In this document: in pieces, positions 48,231-61,625 of the stretch
Position numbering within the stretch: the first letter of the stretch is position 1
Layout: every line of letters starts with the position of its first letter
Assembly: GCF_001640805.2 (NCBI RefSeq)
Contig: NC_066844.1
Coordinates: forward strand, 11,040,863-11,104,862
DNA length: 64,000 bases
Reading direction: 5' to 3'
Source: Lates calcarifer
Lineage: Eukaryota > Chordata > Actinopteri > Centropomidae
The notes under the pieces: generated by a model
What the model saw: the letters and a program-made list of their open reading frames with translations, nothing else
The model's database searches: none
Told to the model about the DNA's origin: nothing
Program-made: the position numbers and the translations under genes

Positions 48231-51184
48231 GAGAGCGTCGTGTGTGAATTCATCAACAAGTCCTCTAAACTAAATGACAAAATAGGTCACTTGTCATTAC
48301 CTGTGTGACTCATACCAGATTTTTCTGCTGGTGCCCCAATCAGCAGGACGGGATCGTTTGTCAGTGCGTATCAAAATGTATACAGCTGTTCCAAGATTGT
48401 TTTCTCATCTGCCACCTCTGTTGATGAGGTTTGGTTAAGTTTAGGCAATTAAAAGTACAGGTCAGAGTCATTGTTATCATTAAATGAAACAAATTGCATT
48501 GTTGATTTGAGATAATATTTGAACAGTGATCTTTTGATATCTAGGCAGTGGCGAAACCAAGGGATGGCCTAGATTACCACAGACTAAACCTTGGATCGCC
48601 TGTTTCTAGTATCTAACCATTTCATAGATGTATGTGCATTTTAGCTGCATTTCTACTTTAAGTTCTTGGTTAATATATTTTTATGTATAAATACTGAAAT
48701 TCATCACTATTATTTCTGACCAAAGACTACTGGAAGACAGAAGGTATACCTGTATTAACAGTTTTATAGGTACAACTAGAACTAGTCAGTCAGTGCAGTC
48801 ACCATTAAACATCTTTGTTATCTCCTGCTTGCTATAGACAAATTTGGGAAAAATTCAGCGTGCCATTAGCTTGTAATTGGCCACATTTGCCCCTCTTTTT
48901 TCTTATCAAATGTTACATATGCTCACTTTAATAATGCTGTCACAAGTTGGTTGTATAGAAAAAAAAAGATACTGTATGTAATTCCTAATGATTTACTCAT
49001 AATACTTGTGAGTTTGGCTGTAGAAATAACAGTCATTGTTGAAAGAGTAAGTGACCTGAAACTACTGATTATTCAGCCTAAACTGCAGCATGAGTATGAC
49101 TCATGCTAATACTAGTGTATGAGAAAAAAGTAAACACTGGTCACCATGGCTACCTCTATGAATTTTTTTTGCTCAGCTGCTGCTACTCAGGCTTTACTAA
49201 GAGGTTAAGAGGTCAAAGAGGTCAATGTCACTTAAACCTACACATTGGCTGTTTTAGGTATTTGAACTGCTATCATTTTTTTTGTGAGGATGGTCTAGAA
49301 TTCATGCAGTTTGCGGCAGTTTAGATTCCCTTTCTGATTGTGGCAGGTAAGCTGGATGCTCATGTATGATGTAGTGAGCCCAAAACCAACCCTGATGTAG
49401 GCTGATGGATCTCTCCTGGAGCCTGTTTCCATAAAGGAAATAATGTGTTTTACACCCAGTAATCTGTCCATATATCACAGGCTTGATCTAATTAATATGT
49501 GGTGAGGGAGGGGGTGTAGGGCAGATAACTCATCTCTCATCTCATGAAAATCCAGACACGCATGCATACACAATCCAAAAAGATGCGCACGGGCACGCAT
49601 GTATGTATACATGTGCTCACTCACACACACACTCCACCTAACTGAGTTATCTCTGTGGCAATGATATTAACGCCTGGTATATGTGAAGCATTAGGCTAAA
49701 GGGAATGGAAGCATTTATAATGTCTAACTTACACACACAGATAGAAGAGAAAGAAAAGGAGGAGAAGAGGAGAGAGTGAATAAATCAAATGAAGGGTATT
49801 TTGGAAAAAGGTTTGTAAAAGTCTATTTCAATGTCTTGCATCAGCGCCTGGCCTGTGAGTTACCTCCTGCTGAAGTAACAGCAGCATTTAGCATTAAAAA
49901 AAAAATAGTGATAGAAACACCCTCTCCTTGTTTGGAGGACAGGACTGTTTGTGTGGTAAATGAAGCCTAAAAAGAACCTTTGCCCGTCCTGACCTCCTGA
50001 CTTTTACAGTGTACTATCACCGTTTTACACCAAATTCATCATTACCCTAAGACACATTCAGAGCACAGGCTAAGACACGAAGAGTATTTCTAGATCCTTT
50101 AGTGATATAATGTTTTCCAGTCAAAATACCTCATAATTAGATCAAGTTGGCTGTTTAAGAGGGAAAAACTGTAATTTTGCATTTACAGCACAATCTCCCA
50201 GACTGCCAAGTCACTGTGCCAGCTGCAAGTAATTGATTTTATTTATTACTCCTTGTAAATGTGTTTAATTTTTCATCTTTATCTATTCCCTTTAAACACC
50301 ACTAGCTCTGTGTTTTATCACCATGAGAGTGGCTAACACAACTAATCAGGGCAGACTTGCATATGTGAGGTCCCCTGGCAGAGAGCAAATTTATATATAG
50401 ATAATATCATAGCTGATTCTGAAAAAGTGCCAGGAAATTATTTACAGATGAAAAACTAATATGGGATAAATAAATATCATCCAAACTGCAAGAGTTAAGC
50501 ACAGAAAGAGGAAGAGGACCAGAATCTTCCAGACTAGATGAAGATCTCACAGACATCTGTTCCAGTGATGTTTAATAGAGTGATTCAGTAGCAGCTAACC
50601 CACAAACAGAGCCAAAGCAGGGAGTCCAAAAGCTCCTTTATACTTTTCTCTGTTCTCTGCCATTTTTCGTCTTCTGTTCATACCCGGCCCTTTTAAATGC
50701 ATGAAGCTTAATTCATTCATCTACTTACACTCGAACTAGATTAACAATAAAGCTTGTGTATCCCTGAGAGGCTGCAGAGCTGACACACTGTTGCTGATTT
50801 TTCTTGGTTGTGACGATAGAAGACAGAGGAAAAGCTTGAATTAGCTCAACACTGCAACTTTCCACGCTCCAACACATCATTCTGCAGTGAAAACAAACAC
50901 ATTAATTCAGCAGCATGTCATCACATTAAGTGTTAGAATTCCAGCTTTTGCACTGACTCATACACCTCACTTCTTGCTGATGTTTTTATCTTCAGACTAT
51001 TTTTGTCATTACTAATAACATTGAGGGTAAGTGCGTCGTGTTGTGGTGTCACTGCATGGACAGCTGGTGGCTGCGTGACGGCGCTCATTCAAGCGTACAG
51101 CATCAGGACTTTACCCTGACTGAGCTGCACATATACACACACAGACAGGAACATGTAGGCAAAAAGTTATACACATGGATGTTA

Positions 51185-51300
51185 ATACTCAAAGGATAAC
51201 TCAGGTGGTTTGAACCTGGGCCTTATTTTCCCATGTTTTTGGGCATAAATGATTGATAGGGACAAAAATCTTAGCAATCAATGCAATTTAAAGCAAGAAT
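51185..51300 (+). repeat. MITE-like family B, copy 2 (partial)
   Basis: AAAGGATAACTCAGGTGGTTT followed by GAACCTGGGCCTTATTTTCC and CCATGTTTTTGGG matches the opening of the copy at 8685. GATAGGGACAAAAATCTTAG then continues the family. The right part is degraded. Confidence 0.55.
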
Positions 51301-52142
51301 GGTGTACCTGGCAACTGAGAACACGAGTTGCAAATGGTGCAATTTTCTAAAAGTTGCATGTTTTTGCCATTGACAGACTCAGATCGTTATCATTTTGTAT
51401 AACGAGTGTAAATTTTTGCATTATTTGTATTTTTGTATTATTTGTGTACATTTTGTATTCTTATTGTATATACCTTTCTTCTATCGTGCACTCTTCGTGG
51501 AGCACCCACATTTTCACTGTACTTAACTGTACAGTGACAACAAAAGCCTTTTCTATCACAAGTGTATGACAACATTATTGGTAGGATCCCGTTTATTTAA
51601 GAGTAAGATCCTTCTTGTTTGACCAGATCAGTTAGTTTGTTCATGTCACTGTGTGGCTTTCAGTGGTGGATGAAATAAAAGTACCACACAATAACACAGA
51701 CAAACAGTTGTATTCCAGCAGCTCCTGTGTTCTGCAAAGCAAAATTAATGTTTTTGTTAATGGACAGTGAAGTTTCTATTTTAAAAAAATGATCTCACTC
51801 TTTAATAAAGAGTAATAAATAAAGTAAGTTGTATCTTCAACCATTTGTTTGTGGTTGTCGGATATACTATCCAGATTTTTGTTCCAGTCATTTACAGAAA
51901 TATAGGAAAATAAGATCCAGGTTAAAAAACAGCTGTTCACATCCATGTAAACCAGAGTTATTTTTTAAAAGAGTTCATCAAGACCACTGATGACACGAGA
52001 ACTAGGGATTCATGTAGCTTCATCCTGACATTTTGTTATTTTATGGAGAGTTAGCCAAGTAATCCAATCCTGGTCCAAAAAGATGAAATGTGAGATGTAA
52101 AGGGTAGACTGCATCAAGTAACTCAGTTGGTGACAGTGGACT

Positions 52143-52175
52143 GTCAGCCCTAACTGGACCTTAGTTAGGGCTGAC
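52143..52175. repeat. Perfect 13-bp hairpin
   Basis: GTCAGCCCTAACT (52143-52155) is the exact inverse complement of AGTTAGGGCTGAC (52163-52175), with a 7-base loop. The stem does not extend further. It is too short for a typical microRNA precursor and has no T-run for a terminator. Confidence 0.85.
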
Positions 52176-54747
52176 CTAAAGCAGCTCAAAATCAGTATGT
52201 TGTCGTGACTGTGCTAAGTCAATGTCATTACTGAACAAACAGTCTATAATAGCCTGTATAGAGTCATCTAGTTGTATTTTGTTTTTTCTTGTGTAGTAGC
52301 AAATTTTAAATGACCAAGTACTGCTCCACTGTTCAGAGACTGGGAACCACTGCTTAAACTGACCTAACTGGTGTAGCATGTATTTTTTATATGTTACTGT
52401 AGGTTTTTCATGAAATGGAGTCATGATCACGTCTGGTTCAGTACAGTATGTGGCCCACTTTATTATGCAACTTTGGATATTGCAGAGACTCCTTTCTCTC
52501 TTTAAGCACGCACACTCCAGAACAGAAATAGTGATGTGACCATGGCACGTTAGACACACTGACTGACAGTAATTATCACCATTCATCATTAAGTCTAAGC
52601 CAGGGATGATAAGAGCTCTTTATGTAAAATGTCAGCTCACTGAAATGATGAAAATGATTAAAGGGCATCAGTATGAAATAGAGACATACATGCTGCACAA
52701 GGGCTGAAATGAGCTGACAGCATGGAGGCCTGCGGGTGGAGCAGAGAGTGGGAAAATAAATAAAGAATAAAAATAATTTTATTTATTAAAGAGGAAGGCA
52801 GGGTGAGAACTGGGCTGGTATAGAAACATCACAAAAATCTCTGGGCTGCAAGTTGAGTCTGTATTGATAAAATATCACTGTCATCTTGACTCAACTATTC
52901 TCTCTGCTCTGTCTTGCTCCCTCTCAGTTCAGCACAGCTAACCTCTGCATGAACTCTCTCTACCATAAATCAATAAGTTGAGGCATACTTTGTTAGTTTT
53001 TGCACCAGCAGGCCATGCTAAAAGTCAGGGGCTCTGTTCTGTTCAGCAGGTGTTGCAGACAACGTCAACCCAGATCTCTGTGGACGCTATCAGCTGCAGA
53101 TATCACACTGTCATCTGCTTTTAGACTCCTCTGTCTCTCTTCTTGTTTTCAACTCCCCTCTTCTTTCTCACTCCCCCCTCTCTTTCTTCCCTCACCTCTC
53201 CTCTTTACCTGCTCTATAAATAGCTCTGCATGCCTCCCCTCCACTGCATCTATACCCCTCTGAATGTTTTCCCTGGGGAAGCCAGGCAGGCCTGGGCAGC
53301 AGTATAGCCTGCTATTCACTACTTTCCCCTGGGAAAGGATGAGCCTCACTGGCCCTGAGCATCTTCCACCCTCCATCATGCAGCAAACACGATGCCTTGC
53401 CGGGATACACAAAGCAGGGTCCCATGCCCCAGCCTGGGAACACCTGCTAAAATAAGATATGAGGGATTGTGCTGGGGTACTCTGGCCAGCATAAACCGAA
53501 TCATCTCGTCACCACTCCAGCAGAGGAGCAGACACTCCACTGCCCACTCTTTCTGACCTAATCTTGTGATTTTGGAAAGGGGTAAACTAGGGCGTGTTTA
53601 GGTTTTTTATTTATTTGTTTTTTGTGGAAAAAGTGCTGTCTCTGTTGCATTTTATGCTGATATTATGGAAAAAGTTGCGTAGTGCACAGTTCCATGCTTC
53701 ATTTCAATAACAATTTTGGATGCTCTGGCGGTGATGATGTGTGCTATTGTGTCTCCTGTGTAAAAATATTTGTAGGTTATAGAAACAGCAGATCCATGTA
53801 TGCATGCCATGGATGAATTATTTTGGGATTTCTACATCATTTACAGATTCAATGATGAACCTTTTAAGTATGAATCTCTAATTGAAAAATATTTCACATC
53901 ATGACTGCTTATCCATAAAGAAATGGCACAAACATATCCACAGATACTTTGTATTATACACCAAAACAAGAAATAAATATCTGCATTTCATAATCATTTG
54001 TTAATTATACAGAAGGAAAAAGTAACAATAAAACTCTTCCTATGTTGGTTTGACATCAATACATTAGTAACATATTGGAATTCTGTGCTATGCTTGTTGT
54101 CTCCTGTGACATTGATCTGGCAAAATCAACAAATCAAAAATGCATGAGACAGGTAGAGATTTCATCAAAGAAGTATCAAGCATGCGAGTCCTATTACTCT
54201 GGGATAATGCTAGAAACACTTTAGCGCACCTAACAAATCAAGTCTTCAATCCCAGGTCTGTCTGCTGGCATCCCAAGTGGCCCTGCTGTGCTGCATGGTG
54301 ACCAGTTGTGGCCTGTGGGCTCCATTAGTCTGTTTACTTATATTCTCATGGATGTTAAATGTCAGCAACTTGATTTGTTCAATGTAATAAACATTTTTTC
54401 CTAGAATTATCCTAACTGTAACGCATCATACACGATAGGGGCTCTTGCTTTTTTATTTTCTTCTTCTCAGACTTAACCAGTGAAATCTTTCATTACTGAA
54501 TGTATTTTGTAGCTGCTCGTGTATAAGTATATGTGAGTTAATATTTTCATATTTGCCTGATAATGAACATCTGTGGTTCAAACACGTCCCGTCATGTCCT
54601 CAATATGACAGCACTGTTTGGATATTTTCCCCCCCCATTTTTGGTGATTGCTTGTTAAAGTGATAGTAGAAGTGCTAAAATCATTTACTGAAGTAACAGA
54701 TAACAATACAGCAAATGAACATGCTATGAGTAAAGGCCCTTTAGTCC

Positions 54748-55160
54748 ATTGATTCCCAACCTAGGGGTCAGGTCCTCCCACCAGGACACAGACTAAATCT
54801 GGTGGGCCAGAGATGATTAATGGAGGAAGAAAGATGAAAATATGCCAGATAAGAGAGAGAAAGAAGAAAATGGTGCTACTAGAATTTGTTTTCATATTTT
54901 GGGACAATATTTTATCCAATATTTTTTTGTATTATAGTAGATAATTTTACAGCTTTAATCTTTGAAACGTGACTTAAATGAAACCATGTGAGTAATTAAG
55001 ACGGTAAATGTCTCTTTACTACAAATTTGTAGACATCCCACACATGACAAGAGGCCCCAACTACTCCTTTTAGGGTGACAAAAACATTTTGGGAATTTGT
55101 TAATTCTCATATTTGTAGAAATACATAGAAAACACTGTGAGAATGACAATTTGCTGTTTT
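54748..55160 (+). repeat. hAT-like non-autonomous interspersed repeat
   Basis: The left part reads TTGATTCCCAACCTAGGGGTC and GGGCCAGAGATGATTAATGG, and later parts read TTTGAAACGTGACTTAAATG and GACAAGAGGCCCCAACTACT. The ordered motifs correspond to a repeat common in fish whose end (TGGTTCCCAACC) resembles hAT termini. It is non-coding and abuts the family A copy that starts near 55195. Confidence 0.45.
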
Positions 55161-55194
55161 GCTGTTTGTGTTAATGTGCTAATTGATGTGATCT

Positions 55195-55682
55195 GGAGTT
55201 GAATTTTTTTTTTTAATTTTGGACAGACCCAGACTAACTGTTTACCCCTGTTTCCAGTTTTTATGCAAAGTTATGCTTCCCTGTTCATTCAATCATTATC
55301 TATACCGCTTGTCCATTAAGGGTTGTGGCGGGGGGTGGTGCCTATCCCAGCCAACGTTGGGCAAGAGGCGGGGTACACCCTGGACAGATCGCCAGTCCAT
55401 TGCAGGGCCAACATATACAACATATACACCAATTAACCTAACTTGCATGCCTTTGGACTGTGGGAGGAGGCTGCAGTACCCGCAGAACCCACGCAGATAC
55501 AGGGAGAACATCACAACTCCACACAGGCGAACTGGTGCTCGAACCTGGAACCTTCTTGCTGTGAGGCAACAATGCTTGCTTCCCTGTTGTAACCTCATAT
55601 GTAACTGACAGATATGAGAACTCTCTACCTGAAAGCAAATGAGAAGAATTAGCAAAATGTCAAACTATTCCTTTAACAAGGT
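55195..55682 (-). repeat. MITE-like family A, copy split by a SINE
   Basis: GGACAGACCCAGACTAAC through TTTCCAGTTTTTATGCAAAG (about 55220-55270) is the inverse of the family A core. The inverse of its starting end (CAAAATGTCAAACTATTCCTTT) is at about 55653-55676. The two parts belong together but are separated by the SINE at 55286-55577. Confidence 0.65.
55286..55577 (-). mobile_element. tRNA-type SINE, copy 3, with 11-bp target duplication
   Basis: GCTTCCCTGTT occurs exactly at 55275-55285 and 55578-55588 and brackets the insert, which is a clear target-site duplication. The insert starts with CATTCAATCATTATCTATACC (the tail side) and ends at GAGGCAACAATGCTT, so it lacks the pol III head seen in the copy at 36408. 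It lies inside an older family A element and is therefore the younger insertion. Confidence 0.85.
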
Positions 55683-58600
55683 ATTGTATTTTTATAAGCT
55701 TGTTTGTTTTTCCAATATAAAATTTTGATCTGTAAAGTAACTACAAGTGTAAGAAAAATGTACAATATTTCCATCTGAAAGCAAAGCATAAGATTGATGC
55801 AGCATAAAATAGAATTAATCAAGTACAATCACATCAATATAGTACACAGGTATGCTGCTGTGTTGCTTTCCACCACTGATCAAAACATTTTCTCAACTGA
55901 AAGTCAGTGGGATGAAAATTAGGCTGGGCCCTTGTTCTAAAGTGGCCATATCTGCACGAAAAGAAAAGAAAAAAAGGCATGGTGATTGCAAAAAATGGAA
56001 TAGTGTGCCAGTGGGTTTGTTCTGCTCCCTTTTTTCTTGAAGGTTTTCAGTTTCAGCACATTTTAAGACACATATAGCTGATACCATTTGCTTGTATATA
56101 ACATATCTAAAATATCATGTCAAAACTTAATTGAAAATGGGAAAATCACCAAACCTAAAGATACATGGTTTTGCCTTAGATATGTCAAGATGTGTGTGTG
56201 TGTCTGTGTGTGTGCGTGTGCGCGTGCTTCAGGCTGGTTACTGTTGTTTGCAGTTGTTGGCTCTGTTTACCACTTTAAACCTCTGAAATCTCATTCCCTG
56301 CACTCGCCATACAAACAAAGCACAGTTCAGAAGAAGAAGATGAAAAGTGGACAACAAAGTGTTTTTTGGGGGGGAAACGTCTGCATCAGAGTGATCATAA
56401 TAAGTCTCTCAGCAGTCTTCTCCCTCCATCCGTCTGTGCTGCTTTCTCTGCACCAAGGACAAAATGCTTACACCACAATGGAGACGCAGGGAGAAAAGAA
56501 AGGCCTCTGGGGAGAAAAACTTCAGGGAGAGTTTGGAGAAAGATGAGATGAGGAGGAGGAGGAGGGAAGAAGGTGAGTGTAGGTGTAGAGGTAACGAGAT
56601 GAAGCTTTAATGATCCCTGTGGGGAAAATAGGACACTGCTGCAACAAATACTAAGAGGATACAGCGTGAAACAAAGAAAGAAAAAATGAAAGAAAGACTG
56701 TCACAGCAAAGATGTTACCATAGGAGAGCGACACCATTGACCAAACCACAATTTTAGCTCAACATTTTAGATTCGACATCTGGAAGAGTATGTATGGGAA
56801 AGCACTGACTGCAATGAAGGTAACTGAGACAGATAAAACAAGCATTAATTCAGCCCGTAGTGAAAATATGTATAACCTTCTCTTATATTTGTCCAAACAG
56901 GGAACATGGCTCTCATGCTAAAATTCCATAGTCTGCACTATTTTGGGTGAGTTTGAACTGTCCCTTTAAGAAGAGGAATAACAACATTGTCATTTCAAGT
57001 GCCAAATGAGTGATTTTTCAAGTGATAGACAGTATGGTGACATTGTTACAGAGGAGGTGGGGAGGAGATCAGGGTAGATGGATGGGTTAACAAGACATCA
57101 GACTTTAAAACAGGTTTTTTGTTTGTTTTGTTTTTGTTTTTTCAAGATGATGAAGGTCCTCTAACCTTACCAAATGTACTGTTCAAGGGGGCATGGACAA
57201 ACTATGTGTTTAGTCATTTTAATTTGGTGAGCTGGTTTCTTATGAAAATCCAAAGATGTGCAGGTTAGTGGAGTTGGAGACTCTTAATTGGCTATCGATG
57301 TGAATGTGAGTGTGAATGTGTTGGGCTGTTAATGTCTCTGTAGCCCCTTTTACCCAGTGATTGTGCTATGCTAGCATTAAGAAGACTTGTGATTACACTG
57401 CCTTTGCTTGTTTACACTGCCACAAAGCCAGTATAATGGAGCCCCCAGTGTGTGATATTAAAAATATATCAGTGACCAGCACAATTGAACTGAGTGAAAC
57501 ATTCCTCCATGACCATGAACACACACACTGCAGTAGATAACCACTTATATATATACTGAGGTAATACTCACTTGAGTACAAGATACGTATTAATCTACAG
57601 CTGAATGTGAGAAATGAACCATTTATTCCCAATTTTTTAAACATTTGTTAAAAACTACCATATCCAGCTGTTTAGAAAATTACTGAGCCATTTTTAAGAA
57701 TTAAACTATATATATTATTTGTTCTTAAAGATTACATGATCAGTAGTAAGCAATGACTTGGATTGGGTGGGGCAGAGGACAGGAACATAATAGATCGACA
57801 TGATTAATTGTAATTCATGAGAGCAGCAAGAATGTCTATAATAACTATTCCCTGTCTACACTCTCTCCAAGTGTAACATGCTGCCTCCATACAGTGTCAA
57901 GGACTCTGTCACCACATCTAACAAAACCAGCAAGTTGAACTCTTAATGTAAGCACTCTGTTGTCTTCACTTTCTTGTTTAGCACATCTAGTACAATGGAC
58001 TTTTGTTATGATGATCATGTTGTTGTTGATCAGTCATTTTGCTGCCAGGAGACATAAACTCTTGACACAGCTGGTTCCATGTCTGTAACCTGCATCCCTG
58101 CTCTTATTGATCATCTTCCTGTGATAAACAAGTGGTGTTAATAGTATACAGAAGCTTAATGGTGTTTTGTCGTACTGAGATTAGTGATGAGTAGAGGTGG
58201 GTCGTTTGTGAATAAATGCCTCAGATAGCTCTCTCTCTCTCACACACACAACCACTTGCACATGCAACCGCGCGCGCACACACCCACCCACCCATACACA
58301 CACACACTATGTGACTCTGAATGATCATCGCTGATGAGAAGGTAGTGATCTGTGACAGAGGGGAGCAGCACTGAAGTTAACTTTACACTTAAGGAAGGAA
58401 TGACTGTTAATGCACTGACAGTTATACTTTCCTAAGAAATGTGTTTCAAAATTATGCATTGGGTCAAGTTAATTGCATTAATCTAGTTTTAATTGTAGCT
58501 TTTTTAATGAGAATAAAGTAATATTTTTTAACTTTTGCCACATTCTTTCCTTTAAACCCCTCTATTTAGCATTTATAAGTAATACTTAACATTTAATGAA

Positions 58601-61469
58601 TTGTTATAACAAACTATAATGCATTTATAAACAGGTATTACAACGTTTAAAGTGTTTATCAACGTATTTGTCAGCTAGGTTCAATCTTGACCTTAGAGTA
58701 GTCTGACAAAAAATTCTTAACTCAAGATCCATATACTACATTTCATGTAGGGCTTTCAACTCCAATTTCATGACTTTCATTTTCAATCATATAGAAGATT
58801 TATTTCATATCATCACAACTGTGTCATATTATACTGTAAATCATTCATTATCTATTTATACACTATTTATGGATTCTTCACAGTATTAGTTGTCGACAAA
58901 TGCATTAATAAACACTCAAAATATTTATTGTATTGACTTACACTACAACATTTTATTATGTGTTAAAGTGTGAAGTATTACTATTTCACAGTTCATGTTG
59001 CAAGGCTGGCATAATGTGTCGTGACATATGTTAGTCTGTGGGTAAGCAGTTGCAGCAACACAAATATGTTATGTATTGGGTGTGATCCCAGCTTTGAGTT
59101 CTGCTCCCATGTGTTGTGGTTTATTTACAGCCCATTTGTCACCCAGAAAGCCACACAATTTTGTTCCCCAGTCTGTAAAATAAAAAGGGATTACTGGCTG
59201 AGTAAACTTTGCAAAAATCAGTTTAGAGTGTGTTTTCATTGATGCACTGTTTACATCTCCAAACACAAAAATTGGCCAGGCTGTTGATTCTGCAAGGCAG
59301 AAAAGCTGGTGCTTTGGATATGTCTAATGATATATACAGGACCTTAGTAATAAGGTAATAAGATTCTATCCTCTGTGATATCTGGGGAATCTGAAGGTTT
59401 AAATTACATCAAGAAGAGTTTACATTCTATAATCAGACACATGTTACACATTTAAACTTCTTTTAAATAAACAAAAGTTACAGTATATTCATACTCAGTG
59501 TTTATCACCAAAACATACTGTGCGTGCTCACATAACACATAATCACACATAACACATAATTTTTTTCTCCTTAATTTTTTAGATATTTTGGATGCTGCAT
59601 TGTTTCCATTTCTGTTTGTGCTCCTACACTCTTCTTCCTCAGTGCCTTTTTTGGTGCATTGTTATAGTTATTTGCACTTTACCGCCACCAGCTGCTGATC
59701 AGCAGAACACTTCTTATGGTTCACTGGCAAGATCTGAATCAGTCACACACTCTTTCATGGCCCCAATATAAACAAAATGGAGACCCAGTCATAAAGACAT
59801 TGCTACATTGCATTGCTAGAGCTCAAAAAGTCCACAGGGCAGTTTTAGCAGAGAAGAGAATTTATATAATAATTTATAGAAATACAAGATCATTTACAGA
59901 AAATGTTAATGTTAAAAGTTAAATTAATAAATAAAACGTGAGATTGTGTTAGTAGTTTTTAATGTAAATACTGAATACAGAGTTTGGCTGATGGCTAATC
60001 AAATGTGAATGTGGAGTCCTGGCCACAGATCTGCATATGTTCTTTATAAAGTCGGAATAAATTTATTGTCTTATTTACAGATGTGTGGTGTCTTCGAGTA
60101 GGTGACATCCTTATTATCCAAAATAAAAATGCAGCACAGTCATGCCTGAGGAGCCATGATTTTGCCCGTTTACTTGATGGTTTCGATCTGAAAATGCTTG
60201 AAGAGACTTGCTTTAAGCACCTGCCGTGCTTGTGTACTTGAGCGTCCTTGAGTGCAGCAATGATCCAATACCTGTTCCTTTCTCTTTAATTCTCATTTGC
60301 ACCAAATTAACAGTTTGTGAATCAAAGGAGTCATTGAATATCCCTAATTCTATTCCAGCTTTTATTTCACATGGCTCCCTAAACCTATCACTAGTTGTCA
60401 TCAGCATTACTGTTGAAAAAAACAAAACAGTGATAAATAAATGCATTGAAGAGGAGGAGGATGAGGAGGGGCCAGGGGCACTGCTGGTGATAAAAACAAT
60501 TATTTCTAGTCATTTTGTATTGGTTTGTTGCTGCCTTGAATGAGCAAAGGCTGAGAACATTTTCTTCTTTTTTTTGAGAGGTAGTAATTTATGTGGACTT
60601 GCTCTAGTAATTGGAGAGTGGGGAATTGGCATTAGGACTGTGGAGCAAATGCAAAACAAAACTAGAAAGGAATAGAAGATGGCTGTTTTGTGTGTGTGTG
60701 TGTGTGCGTGCGTGCAAGTGTGGGAGAGAGAGGGAGAAAGAGAGGGTTTGGTGTTTTTGGTGGAGCTCCTCTCATCTCTATGGAGGCTTTTATCGTCTCC
60801 TCTGGTCGCAGCGCTGATGAGGAGCTTTATAGGCAGTGAGCAGAGAGAGATGCGAAGAAGAAGCTTGTTAGAGAAGGGCAGATGTTGATGAGATAATTAC
60901 ACCGCTGTCATAGTCCCTGTCTAGCCCAAGAGCTATACTATCAATGTGTCTGTGTGTACATATATGTCAGCTATGTGTGTGTATTTGTACATGTTTGTGA
61001 GGTTGTATGTACGTCAAATGCATTCTTGGTACAATGCACATTTGTGATTGCCATCACATGTTGTTTGCTATCCGTGTGTATGTATGTATATATAATATAG
61101 GTGTGTGTTAGTGAGTGTGTTTTTAGCCACTTGGTGTAGAATAATGGCTGCACTTTTTTCTTTGAAATGTATGGCCATGTCTTTTCAAGTGGAAATGAGG
61201 TTTAGGGCATCTGCTCCACTCTGCCATTTCCGTATACTTCCCCCTTCTGTGTGTGTGTTTTATTTTTTAAAGGCATCATTGTTGTTTGCGGCTGCATGGA
61301 GTCACTGCAGGCGCTGCAGACAAACTCCACTTCCTCCAAGACAGCCCATAATTCTTCTACGTTGACTTCAGACACATGCACCCTCTCTCTTAGCCTGCCA
61401 TGACCACTGCAAGAGAAAGACAGTGTTTGTGTGTATGTGCGCGCAGTCACTGCATTTCAAAGAATTGGC

Positions 61470-61625
61470 GGGCCTGGCTGGTTTGATGCATGCCTAGGAC
61501 AGGAAAGCCAGGCCGCAGGCGTCCACACACCAGCTAACCTACTGGCCAGATTGATTCGCGGGCGAGTGGGGAAAAGTAATGGCAGAGGAAAGTTGACCAC
61601 TGCCCTGGGAAATATGTGGCGTGTC
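61470..61625. promoter_or_regulatory. Candidate intronic regulatory block
   Basis: A unique block with unusually many CpGs for the intron (GGCGGGCCTGG, CCGCAGGCGTCC, TTCGCGGGCGAG, GGCGTG) and no repeat motif. The open frame across it has no recognisable domain. This is only a compositional hint of an internal promoter or enhancer. Confidence 0.2.

Noticed and set aside
52176..52589. 137-residue open frame on the minus strand
   Set aside because: Part overlaps a repeat-like GGGAACCACTG segment resembling a hAT end; no domain recognised.
53149..53560. GC-richer block with open frames on both strands
   Set aside because: Considered as an exon, but no acceptor-donor pair gives a recognisable protein; at most a regulatory element.
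55219..55655. Plus and minus frames of 119-129 residues
   Set aside because: They run across the SINE and split MITE and encode nothing.
56590..56640. CTTTAATGATCCCTGTGGGGAAA, resembling the tail of a common fish retroposon
   Set aside because: Only about 30 bases match from memory; too short to call an element.
58560..58970. AT-rich region with repeated TTTATAA and TTAATAAACA motifs, possibly a palindromic MITE
   Set aside because: Inverted ends could not be matched convincingly.
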